Below, one piece after another: positions 1 to 6,584 of a stretch of DNA of 64,000 nt. How positions within the stretch are numbered: position 1 is the stretch's first letter; each line of letters opens with the position of its first letter. This stretch comes from Oscillospiraceae bacterium (GTDB lineage: Bacteria > Bacillota > Clostridia > UMGS1840 > HGM11507). The position numbers and the translations under genes were made by a program. Location of the stretch: the NCBI GenBank assembly GCA_015068665.1, contig SVKB01000005.1, forward strand, positions 37,457 to 101,456, in the 5' to 3' direction. Under the pieces are notes generated by a model. It had not been told where the DNA came from. It ran no database searches and saw nothing but the letters and a program-made list of their open reading frames with translations.

Positions 1-7
1 TTTGCAT
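1..7 (-). CDS. 5' end of a gene running off the left edge
   Basis: Reading leftward, an ATG at 7-5 lies behind a good ribosome-binding site (AAGAAAGGATTT, about 8-19), 14 bases after the rsmE stop. This suggests a further gene of the rsmE transcript that continues outside the window. Only two codons are visible, so no product can be named. Confidence 0.4.
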
Positions 8-21
8 AAATCCTTTCTTAA

Positions 22-753
22 TTAAAGCTCAAGCTCGTAGAGTATATTGAACACCACCGAAAGGCCGGCAGTTTCAGTTCTTAAAATTCTGTTTCCCAAA
101 GTAACCGGCTTTATGCCATAGCTTTCAATAAGCTTAACCTCCTCGGCTGAAAAGCCACCCTCGGGACCGATTATAACAGCAATCCTTTCACCCGTAAAGC
201 CTTTAACGGCATTCTTCAGAGTATACCCCTTTGCTTCCTCATAGGGGAAAATCACAAGATCAAAATCCTTAGACTTTTCAAGAAATTCCTTTAAGGAGAT
301 AAGGTCGCAGACCTCGGGAATAATTCCCCTGCCCGACTGCTTTGCGGCGGACATTGCGATTTTTTCAAACCGCTCCTTTTTCTTTGAAAAATCTTTTGGG
401 GTAAGCCTGGATACACACCTTACCATATTAACCGGAGTTATATCGAAAACGCCTGCCTCAACGCATTTTTCAACGATGAGTGAAAGCTTATCACCCTTCG
501 GCAAGCCCTGAAATAGTGAAATCTTTACCAAAGGCTCTGCCGCACTTTTCATCTTATCGGTAATTTTCAGGATAACATTTTCCTTTGAGATTTCTTCAAT
601 AACCGAGGTGTAATCAAAGCCCGAGCTGTCCGAAACGGTTACCTCATCACCTTTTTTACATCTTAAAACATTTATAAGATGATGCATATTTTCTCCGCTT
701 ATAGAAATATTATCCCCTGAAATTTCATTGCTGTTTACAAAAAATTTAGGCAT
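22..753 (-). CDS. rsmE: 16S rRNA (uracil-1498-N3)-methyltransferase RsmE
   Basis: This 243-residue protein has the RsmE layout: an N-terminal PUA-like RNA-binding part followed by a C-terminal SPOUT (knotted) methyltransferase domain. The SAM-binding knot is seen as GPEGGF at residues 196-201 and LGNRILRTETA at 219-229, both hallmarks of the family. RsmE methylates U1498 of 16S rRNA in the assembled 30S subunit using S-adenosylmethionine. The length matches the usual 240-250 residues. The gene is transcribed away from mrp from its own promoter and is followed after 14 bases by another start codon at the window edge. The usual partner prmA would lie upstream but is not there; mrp is divergent instead. 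Confidence 0.93.
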   Translation of the reverse strand: MPKFFVNSNEISGDNISISGENMHHLINVLRCKKGDEVTVSDSSGFDYTSVIEEISKENVILKITDKMKSAAEPLVKISLFQGLPKGDKLSLIVEKCVEAGVFDITPVNMVRCVSRLTPKDFSKKKERFEKIAMSAAKQSGRGIIPEVCDLISLKEFLEKSKDFDLVIFPYEEAKGYTLKNAVKGFTGERIAVIIGPEGGFSAEEVKLIESYGIKPVTLGNRILRTETAGLSVVFNILYELEL

Positions 754-805
754 TTACATAAAATCCTTTCGCATTTCATCGCCACAATTAATCTCATTAT
801 ATGAT

Positions 806-834
806 ATTATACCAAAATCAATTAAATTTTTCAA
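806..834 (-). promoter_or_regulatory. Sigma-A type promoter for rsmE
   Basis: On the minus strand, TTGAAA (834-829) and TATAAT (811-806) are separated by 17 bases. The position, about 50 bases upstream of the rsmE ATG, fits. It is back-to-back with the mrp promoter. Confidence 0.65.
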
Positions 835-850
835 GTATTATATTAAAAAC

Positions 851-879
851 TTGATTTATTTTTTTCTTTGTATTATAAT
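851..879 (+). promoter_or_regulatory. Sigma-A type promoter for mrp
   Basis: TTGATT (851-856), a 17-base spacer and a perfect TATAAT (874-879) stand 44 bases before the mrp ATG. Confidence 0.65.
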
Positions 880-886
880 ACATTTT

Positions 887-903
887 GGTTGATTATATCA
901 ACC
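887..903. promoter_or_regulatory. Inverted repeat at the mrp transcription start
   Basis: GGTTGAT-TAT-ATCAACC is a perfect 7-bp inverted repeat. It begins 8 bases after the -10 box and ends just before the ribosome-binding site. Its place is that of an operator; no regulator is identified. Confidence 0.4.
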
Positions 904-922
904 GGAAAGGAAGTTATGAAAA

Positions 923-1750
923 ATGAGCGAATGTACACACGATTGCAGCACATGCTCTTCAAAATGTGCAAATGCAAAGCCTGAAAGCTTACTTGAAAGT
1001 CCTCACGAGCTTTCGGATATTAAAAAGGTTATAGGTATTGTCAGCGGTAAGGGGGGCGTTGGTAAATCCATGATTACCGCTCTTATGGCTGTACTTTTAA
1101 ACAGAAAAGGATATAAAACCGCTATTCTTGATGCGGATATAACAGGCCCGTCCATTCCAAAGGCGTTCGGTCTTAAAGAAAAGGCTATGGGTAATAAATT
1201 CGGTCTGTATCCGGTTGTTTCAAAAACCGGAGTAGATGTAATGAGTCTTAACCTGCTTTTAGATAATGAAACCGATCCGGTTGTGTGGAGAGGTCCTGTT
1301 ATTGCAGGCACCGTTAAGCAGTTCTGGACCGATGTTATATGGTCGGATGTTGACTTTATGTTTATTGATATGCCACCCGGAACAGGTGATGTTCCCCTTA
1401 CAGTTTTCCAGACTATTCCCGTTGACGGAATAATTGTTGTTACCTCTCCTCAGGATCTGGTATCCATGATTGTTTCAAAGGCGCTTAACATGGCAAAGCT
1501 TATGAATATCCCCGTTATAGGTATTGTGGAAAACTACAGCTATCTTGAATGTCCTGACTGCAAAAAGAAAATCAAGGTATTCGGTGACAGCAATATTGAT
1601 GAAATTGCAAAGGGCTTCGGAGTTGAAGTTCTTGCAAAGATGCCTATTGATCCGTATTTAGCTGAAAATGCAGACTCAGGGCTTATCGAGCTGTACTCAG
1701 GAAAGGCTCTTGACAACTGTGCCGACAAGGTAGAGGGGCTTTTAAAATGA
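923..1750 (+). CDS. mrp: Mrp/ApbC/NBP35-family iron-sulfur carrier ATPase
   Basis: This 275-residue P-loop ATPase carries the deviant Walker A GKGGVGKS at residues 42-49, a switch/Walker B region around FIDMPPGTGD (147-156) and the metal-binding CPDC (210-213). Proteins of this family bind a [4Fe-4S] cluster through the C-terminal CxxC pair, probably at a dimer interface, and hand it to apo-proteins in the cytosol. The N-terminus adds a second cysteine cluster, C4, C8, C11, C15, like the NBP35 branch and unlike E. coli Mrp, which has a DUF59 domain there. The ATG at 923 has GGAAAGGAAG upstream. It overlaps the next gene by four bases (ATGA), so the two are probably translationally coupled. 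Confidence 0.9.
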   Translation: MSECTHDCSTCSSKCANAKPESLLESPHELSDIKKVIGIVSGKGGVGKSMITALMAVLLNRKGYKTAILDADITGPSIPKAFGLKEKAMGNKFGLYPVVSKTGVDVMSLNLLLDNETDPVVWRGPVIAGTVKQFWTDVIWSDVDFMFIDMPPGTGDVPLTVFQTIPVDGIIVVTSPQDLVSMIVSKALNMAKLMNIPVIGIVENYSYLECPDCKKKIKVFGDSNIDEIAKGFGVEVLAKMPIDPYLAENADSGLIELYSGKALDNCADKVEGLLK

Positions 1751-2193
1751 GCAGAGGATTAAAGGCAAAGAAGCTTTTTACAGAGGGGTATAACTGTACT
1801 CAGTCGGTGGTTGGTGCTTTTTCGGATTTACTGCCCTTTGATTTTGATACACTCCTTAAGCTTTCCTCCCCCTTCGGCGGCGGAATGGGAAGGCTGAGAG
1901 AGGTTTGCGGAGCGGTAAGCGGAATGTTTATCGTACTGGGCTTTTTAGAGGGCTATGACAACACCTCCGACAGTGAGGCAAAAAAGAAGCTTTATGCTTC
2001 GGTTCAGAAGCTTGCCAAAAGCTTTGAGGAGGAAAACGGAACAATTATATGCCGGGAGCTTCTTGGACTTTCGGTAAAAAGCGAAAATCCCACTCCCGAA
2101 AAAAGAACCGATGAATACTATAAAAAAAGACCCTGCGCTGAGCTGTGCGAGATGGCGGCAAATATACTTGAAAATTATATCGTGAACAAATAA
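1747..2193 (+). CDS. C_GCAxxG_C_C family protein (possible redox or metal protein)
   Basis: This 148-residue helical protein has the spaced cysteine pattern of the C_GCAxxG_C_C family: GYNCTQ near residue 15, FGGGMGRLREVCGAVSGM near 40-57, ICREL near 100, and RPCAELC near 128. The pattern resembles that of redox-active or metal-binding small proteins, but the reaction is not established for the family. Start ATG overlaps the stop of mrp (ATGA), so it is co-transcribed with an Fe-S carrier. That context makes a cysteine-ligated cofactor plausible; this is inference. Confidence 0.8.
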   Translation: MSRGLKAKKLFTEGYNCTQSVVGAFSDLLPFDFDTLLKLSSPFGGGMGRLREVCGAVSGMFIVLGFLEGYDNTSDSEAKKKLYASVQKLAKSFEEENGTIICRELLGLSVKSENPTPEKRTDEYYKKRPCAELCEMAANILENYIVNK

Positions 2194-2241
2194 AGGGATG
2201 TTAAAATTCCCCTGCGAAAATAATTTCAGAAATCAAAATTA

Positions 2242-2357
2242 AAAAGATAGAGGCCGAATGGCATCTCTATCTTTTCCTTTATGTACCGAAGGTACAATTC
2301 GTGACACGAAGTGTCAATTCATGTTATCACGGATAACAATTCATGCATTGAAAATGC
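2242..2357. repeat. Hairpin array A (7-nt linker ATGAATT family) with tip-conserved hairpin
   Basis: Read on the minus strand (downstream of the phosphoribosyltransferase) the array is hairpin GCATT-TTC-AATGC, ATGAATT, hairpin GTTATC-CGT-GATAAC, ATGAATT, hairpin GACAC-TTC-GTGTC, ACGAATT, hairpin GTACC-TTC-GGTAC. A further ATGAATT (2358-2364) precedes the first hairpin, directly after the terminator. Plus-strand hairpins lie at 2283-2295, 2303-2315, 2323-2337 and 2345-2357, and the linkers between them at 2296-2302, 2316-2322 and 2338-2344 are all 7 nt. It ends in a larger hairpin at 2242-2275 with an 11-bp stem (AAAAGATAGAG), a GCC/GGC inner stem and a U-rich side. Confidence 0.85.
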
Positions 2358-2365
2358 AATTCATT

Positions 2366-2399
2366 AAAAAAGCATTCAGCAACAGCTGAATGCTTTTTT
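2366..2399. terminator. Bidirectional Rho-independent terminator
   Basis: AAAAAAGCATTCAGC (2366-2380), loop AACA, GCTGAATGCTTTTTT (2385-2399). The A-run and T-run on both sides let it stop both the mrp operon and the leftward phosphoribosyltransferase transcript. Confidence 0.85.
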
Positions 2400-2400
2400 A

Positions 2401-2958
2401 CTATATTTCGTTTCCTTCTTTATCGAAAAGCGGAAGCTTTTCAAGAGCAATTATATCAGGACGGTTGATGGCATCACCTTCGGCTAAAACCGCCATTTTT
2501 GCCGCAACGTTACCCCCTGCCTTTTCAACAAGTGCTTCAAGTGCCTTTAAGGATTCACCTGTACTTATAACATCATCAATTATAAGAACTCTTTTACCTT
2601 TTAAAAGCTCTACATCATCCTCGCCTAAGTAAAGCATCTGTTCACCGTGAGTGGTTATTGAATTAACTGAAACACTTATAAGATTTTTCATATAAACCTT
2701 GGGGCGCTTTCTTGCAATAACATATTTGTTATTTCCCGACTGTCTTGCCATTTCATAAATAAGAGGAATACTTTTTGCTTCTGCGGTTATCATTATATCG
2801 CATTCGGGAGCTTTCTCTAATAGTGCTTTTGCGCAGCACTCGGTAAGCTCAACATCACCAAACAGAATAAATGCTGCAATCTGAAGATTGTCATTAACTT
2901 TAAATAGCGGCAGTTCTCTTTTAAGACCTGCAACGCTTAGTGTATATGAATTATTCAT
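2401..2958 (-). CDS. Purine (adenine-type) phosphoribosyltransferase
   Basis: This 185-residue type I phosphoribosyltransferase shows the PRPP-binding loop LIIDDVISTGES around residues 124-135. Such enzymes join a free purine base to PRPP to form the nucleotide. The size and the pattern fit the adenine/xanthine PRTase branch, but it is not close enough to a textbook Apt or Xpt to fix the base. It lies 68 bases downstream of, and on the same strand as, a purine-base permease, which supports a purine-salvage pair: uptake, then trapping as nucleotide. RBS GAAAGGTAC precedes the ATG. The stop codon abuts the bidirectional terminator. Confidence 0.8.
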   Translation of the reverse strand: MNNSYTLSVAGLKRELPLFKVNDNLQIAAFILFGDVELTECCAKALLEKAPECDIMITAEAKSIPLIYEMARQSGNNKYVIARKRPKVYMKNLISVSVNSITTHGEQMLYLGEDDVELLKGKRVLIIDDVISTGESLKALEALVEKAGGNVAAKMAVLAEGDAINRPDIIALEKLPLFDKEGNEI

Positions 2959-2981
2959 AATTATGTACCTTTCGTATTAAT

Positions 2982-3003
2982 GGGGATGTATTTCTACATC
3001 CCC
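2982..3003. other. Intercistronic hairpin between permease and PRTase genes
   Basis: GGGGATGTA-TTTC-TACATCCCC is a perfect 9-bp stem. On the minus strand it is followed by ATTAATACG rather than a T-run, so it looks like an mRNA-processing or stability hairpin that lowers PRTase expression relative to the permease, rather than a full terminator. Confidence 0.5.
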
Positions 3004-3026
3004 CGCTGTTTATGTTTTGCAATTTA

Positions 3027-4382
3027 TTACATTACCTGAGTAATTATGTACAGCGCAAATAATGCAACGGATATCCACATAATAGGACTTACATCTTTAA
3101 TTTTACCGCAAAGAATTTTTAAAACAACCCATGCTATCATACCGAACATAATACCTGTTGCAATAGAATATGCAAAAGGCATCATAACAATTGCCAGGAA
3201 TCCGCCGATTGAATCAGCGATATCGCCGTCAAAGTCCATTTTGGTAACTGCAGACAGCATCAGAAGACCAACAAATATCATTGCAGGCGCTGTTGCAAAT
3301 CCCGGAATTGCAAGGAATATAGGCGCAAGGGGAATAGCAAGTAAGAAAAGAATTCCTGTTGTCAGAGCTGTAAGACCTGTTCTTCCGCCCGCTGCAACAC
3401 CTGCTGAGGATTCAACATAGCTGGTAACGGTTGAAGTACCAAGGCAAGCACCTGCAACAGTACCGACAGCATCTGCCATTAAGGCGCCGCCTGCTCTCGG
3501 TAAGGTTCCGTTCTGGTCAAGAAGATTGCCCTTCTGTGCAACACCGATCAATGTACCTACCGTGTCAAATATATCGGTATAAAGGAATGTAAACATTACA
3601 ATTGCAAAGGAAGCAAAGCTATTTACAACAAAACCAAAATCAAACTGGAATAATGCCGGAGCCGCAAAATTAGCTTTGATAGCCTCCCAGGAAAGATTAG
3701 GTATTAAAGAATAAACACCGGCATCAATATTAACCTGATACCATCCGATAAGCTCAGCAATAATACCAAGCACCCAGGTAGCAAGGATACCTATTAAAAT
3801 ATCACCTGTAACCTTATAGTGATGAAGAACTCCGATAATAAGAAGCCCTACAATTGCAAGAACAACCTGAGGTGAGCTTAAGTCTCCAAGACCTACTAAT
3901 GTGGAATCGTTATTAACAACTATTCCTGCGTTGATAAGTGCAATAATTGTTATAAATAAACCGATACCGGCTGTGATACCAAGCTTTAAGTTAGCAGGAA
4001 TTTTATTAACCAATGCTTCTCTGAATTTAAATATTGAAAGAATCATAAATATAAAACCTTCAAATAAAATAGCAGTAAGAGCAACCTTATAGGAATAGCC
4101 CATGCCTAAGCATACTGTATAGGTAAAGAATGCATTAAGCCCCATACCTGATGCAAGTGCAACAGGATAGTTTGCAAAGAATGCCATACAGATTGTACCG
4201 ATTGCCGCTGAAAGTGCGGTAGCCATAAATATAGCTGCAGGGCCGGGGCCGTCAGGGATTATACCAAGCATTCCCGGATTAACTGCTAAGATATACGCCA
4301 TCGCAAGGAAGGTGGTTATACCCGCAAGAATTTCAGTTTTAACATTTGTGCCATTTTGTTTTAATTTGAAAAGTTTTTCCAT
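3027..4382 (-). CDS. NCS2-family purine-base permease (AzgA/PbuG-like)
   Basis: This 451-residue polytopic membrane protein starts MEKLFKLKQNGTNVKTEIL and then runs through about 12-14 hydrophobic segments, with the family signatures AGITTFLAMAYILAVNP near the N-terminus and FTFLYTDIFDTVGTLIGVA in the middle. The AzgA branch imports adenine, guanine or hypoxanthine with protons. The exact substrate cannot be told from sequence alone. It is the first gene of a leftward transcript with the PRTase. I looked for a purine riboswitch in the 310-base upstream gap and saw none. Confidence 0.88.
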   Translation of the reverse strand: MEKLFKLKQNGTNVKTEILAGITTFLAMAYILAVNPGMLGIIPDGPGPAAIFMATALSAAIGTICMAFFANYPVALASGMGLNAFFTYTVCLGMGYSYKVALTAILFEGFIFMILSIFKFREALVNKIPANLKLGITAGIGLFITIIALINAGIVVNNDSTLVGLGDLSSPQVVLAIVGLLIIGVLHHYKVTGDILIGILATWVLGIIAELIGWYQVNIDAGVYSLIPNLSWEAIKANFAAPALFQFDFGFVVNSFASFAIVMFTFLYTDIFDTVGTLIGVAQKGNLLDQNGTLPRAGGALMADAVGTVAGACLGTSTVTSYVESSAGVAAGGRTGLTALTTGILFLLAIPLAPIFLAIPGFATAPAMIFVGLLMLSAVTKMDFDGDIADSIGGFLAIVMMPFAYSIATGIMFGMIAWVVLKILCGKIKDVSPIMWISVALFALYIITQVM

Positions 4383-4431
4383 TTTACTCTCTCCTTTTTT
4401 ATCCCGTAGGAATATTTTTCAGCACATCCTA

Positions 4432-4460
4432 ATTATACATCTTATCCAAAATAAATTCAA
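4432..4460 (-). promoter_or_regulatory. Promoter for the purine permease
   Basis: Minus-strand TTGAAT (4460-4455), 17 bases, TATAAT (4437-4432). The rest of the 310-base divergent gap (4383-4693) is very AT-rich, contains a direct repeat of GTTTTTTAAAGATT at about 4510-4545, and ends with the ctsR promoter and operator. No coding signal or riboswitch was seen. Confidence 0.6.
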
Positions 4461-4620
4461 GTTTTTTTAAATAATTTGTTATTTTTTATCTATAGAAATA
4501 TTTTTTTGGTTTTTTAAAGATTTAAGGCGTTTTTTAAAGATTAAGTAAGAAAAAAAGAGCTTTACCCTGTTTTTCGACTGAATTTTATTAAAAAAGCCTC
4601 TTTTTTACCTATTTTGCCTC

Positions 4621-4649
4621 TTTACAAATCAGGAAAAGTGGTTTATTAT
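4621..4649 (+). promoter_or_regulatory. Sigma-A promoter of the ctsR operon
   Basis: TTTACA (4621-4626), 17-base spacer, TATTAT (4644-4649). Transcription would start inside the CtsR operator directly downstream. Confidence 0.7.
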
Positions 4650-4657
4650 ATAGCTAA

Positions 4658-4680
4658 GATCAAAGATAGTCAAAGTCAAA
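4658..4680 (+). promoter_or_regulatory. CtsR operator
   Basis: GATCAAA (4658-4664), a 3-base spacer, AGTCAAA (4668-4674), then GTCAAA (4675-4680). This matches the tandem-heptad CtsR consensus (A/G)GTCAAA-NNN-(A/G)GTCAAA with an extra half repeat. It overlaps the predicted start of transcription, so CtsR should repress its own operon until heat or protein stress. Confidence 0.85.
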
Positions 4681-4693
4681 AAGAGGTGATTTT

Positions 4694-5143
4694 ATGGCAA
4701 TATCGGATATTATAGAGGGATATATCAAAGAGCTTCTTGCATCGGGGAATGAGGTTGTTATAAAAAGAAATGACCTGGCAACCTATTTTAACTGTGTTCC
4801 CTCTCAGATAAATTATGTTATAGCAACCCGCTTCACACCTGACCACGGTTTTTTGGTGGAATCCAAGCGTGGTGGCGGCGGCGGAATAACCATCAGAAGA
4901 GTTTTGCTTAAAAAGGATGACTATTTAAGCACTCTTATCAATTCCATAGGAGCAAGGCTTAAGCAAAGCGAGGCTTTTTCCTATGTAAAAACAATGTATG
5001 AATATGAAATTATAACCGAGAGAGAGGCAAATATAATTTTTGCCGCTGTTTCGGATAATACCCTTATGGTCGACCCTTCAATAAAGGATTATTTAAGGGC
5101 GGTTATTTTAAAAAATATACTTATTAATATTAAAAGGAGCTGA
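4694..5143 (+). CDS. ctsR: CtsR, class III stress gene repressor
   Basis: This 149-residue repressor has a winged helix-turn-helix near residues 20-50 (RNDLATYFNCVPSQINYVI) and the glycine-rich wing RGGGGGITIRR at about 59-69, which in the family contacts DNA and senses heat. It is released or degraded under stress with the help of McsB arginine phosphorylation and ClpC. The start ATG follows AAAGAGGTGA. First gene of the four-gene operon ctsR-mcsA-mcsB-clpC, with a matching operator upstream. Length is typical (about 150). Confidence 0.96.
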   Translation: MAISDIIEGYIKELLASGNEVVIKRNDLATYFNCVPSQINYVIATRFTPDHGFLVESKRGGGGGITIRRVLLKKDDYLSTLINSIGARLKQSEAFSYVKTMYEYEIITEREANIIFAAVSDNTLMVDPSIKDYLRAVILKNILINIKRS

Positions 5144-5148
5144 AGCTT

Positions 5149-5628
5149 ATGCTTTGTCAGAAATGTCAGAAGAAAAATGCAACTGTTAAAATAGTAAAAA
5201 ACCATAACGGTAATATTACCGAAGAATATTTATGCAAGGATTGTGCAGGAACGGTGGATTTAAAGTTCAAGGATTTTTCAGCAGACGGAATTTTTGATAA
5301 TTTCTTTTCACTTTTATCCCCTGCCCCCGGCGGAAACCCTCATTGCAAGGGCTGTGATACCACCTTTTTGGAATTTAAGAAAACCGGAAAATTAGGATGT
5401 GTTCACTGCTTTGAGACCTTTTCACCCTATCTTGACAAAACCTTGAAAAATTACCACGGGGCATCGGTGCATACCGGAAAAATCCCCAAGCGCTCAGGTG
5501 AAGGAATCAAGATTAAAAAGGAAATGGACAGCCTGAAGGCAGAGCTTCAGAAGGCTGTATACGAGGAGCGCTATGAGGATGCCGCAGGATTAAGAGATAA
5601 AATAAGGAAACTGGAGGGACAGGAATGA
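5149..5628 (+). CDS. mcsA: McsA, zinc-finger activator of McsB
   Basis: This 159-residue protein contains four CxxC pairs, C3/C6, C29/C32, C66/C69 and C84/C87, which form the zinc-binding parts of McsA, and a C-terminal UVR coiled-coil (about 121-157) like that in ClpC and UvrB. McsA stimulates the arginine kinase McsB and links it to ClpC. It starts 5 bases after ctsR and overlaps mcsB by four bases (ATGA), so the operon is tightly coupled. Confidence 0.95.
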   Translation: MLCQKCQKKNATVKIVKNHNGNITEEYLCKDCAGTVDLKFKDFSADGIFDNFFSLLSPAPGGNPHCKGCDTTFLEFKKTGKLGCVHCFETFSPYLDKTLKNYHGASVHTGKIPKRSGEGIKIKKEMDSLKAELQKAVYEERYEDAAGLRDKIRKLEGQE

Positions 5629-6584
5629 GTAATATTGTTATAAGCTCAAGAATACGCCTTGCAAGAAATTTCAAGGACTACAATTTTATATATAAGCTTG
5701 ACGAAAAGGATGCCTTAAAAATTACCGAGGCGGTAAAGAATACTGTGTTAACCTCCTCGGATGCATCCCCCTCCTATTTCAGGGAGATTACGGGTGAGGA
5801 ATTAAAAAAAGAGGGCGGAAAGCTTATTGAGGAGCATCTTATAAGCCCTGATTTTATGAATCTTGCAATCCCCTGTGCGGTGATAATTGATAACTCAAGG
5901 GAAATAAGCATTATGGTAAATGAGGAGGATCACTTAAGAATCCAGGTTATAAAGCCCGGCTTTAATTTAAAGGAGGCTCTTAAAATCGCAAATGCCTGCG
6001 ATGACCTGATTGAAGAAAAAAATGAATATGCCTTTTCGGAAAAATACGGTTATCTTACCACCTGCCCTACCAATGTGGGAACAGGGCTGCGTGCTTCGGT
6101 AATGCTTCATCTTCCCGCAATTACAATGTGCGGAAGACTGGAGGCTTTAAAAAACAATCTTAACAGACTGGGAATTACCATAAGAGGCTGTTACGGTGAG
6201 GGCTCAAAGGCCTACGGAAATCTTTATCAGATATCAAACCAGGTAACACTGGGGCTTTCCGAGGAGGAAATTACAGAAAGACTTACGGGTGTAGTGGAAA
6301 AAATCATTACCGATGAGGAAAATTTAAGAGAATCAATTAAAAGCGATGCTCTTACCGATAAAATTTTAAGGGCGGAGGGAATTTTAAAAAGCTGTTATCT
6401 TTTAAGCTTTAAAGAATTTACCGATTTATGGTCTTATGTTTATCTTGGAATGGATATGGGAATAATTGATAAAAAAGAGGATTTTTACAAGCTGATAGCG
6501 TCACTGGCGCCTAACAGTCTTATGGAGGAAAATCCCGAAGCGCGCGACAGGAAGCGTGCTCAATTAATAAAGGAAGTGATATAA
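5625..6584 (+). CDS. mcsB: McsB, protein-arginine kinase
   Basis: This 319-residue phosphagen-kinase-fold protein begins with the substrate region SSRIRLARN (7-15), carries NEEDH (99-103), the active-site loop CPTNVGTG (147-154) and the ATP loop RGCYGEGSKAYGN (187-199). McsB phosphorylates arginines on CtsR and on damaged proteins, the tag that directs them to ClpCP. It is somewhat shorter than the B. subtilis enzyme (363 residues), mainly at the C-terminal end, where the phospho-arginine binding pocket sits, so recognition of tagged substrates may differ. Its TAA is immediately followed by the clpC ATG. Confidence 0.93.
   Translation: MSNIVISSRIRLARNFKDYNFIYKLDEKDALKITEAVKNTVLTSSDASPSYFREITGEELKKEGGKLIEEHLISPDFMNLAIPCAVIIDNSREISIMVNEEDHLRIQVIKPGFNLKEALKIANACDDLIEEKNEYAFSEKYGYLTTCPTNVGTGLRASVMLHLPAITMCGRLEALKNNLNRLGITIRGCYGEGSKAYGNLYQISNQVTLGLSEEEITERLTGVVEKIITDEENLRESIKSDALTDKILRAEGILKSCYLLSFKEFTDLWSYVYLGMDMGIIDKKEDFYKLIASLAPNSLMEENPEARDRKRAQLIKEVI

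Noticed and set aside
4383..4693. Purine riboswitch upstream of the NCS2 permease
   Set aside because: No three-way-junction pattern or conserved loop sequences could be found on the minus strand; only a sigma-A promoter and AT-rich DNA.
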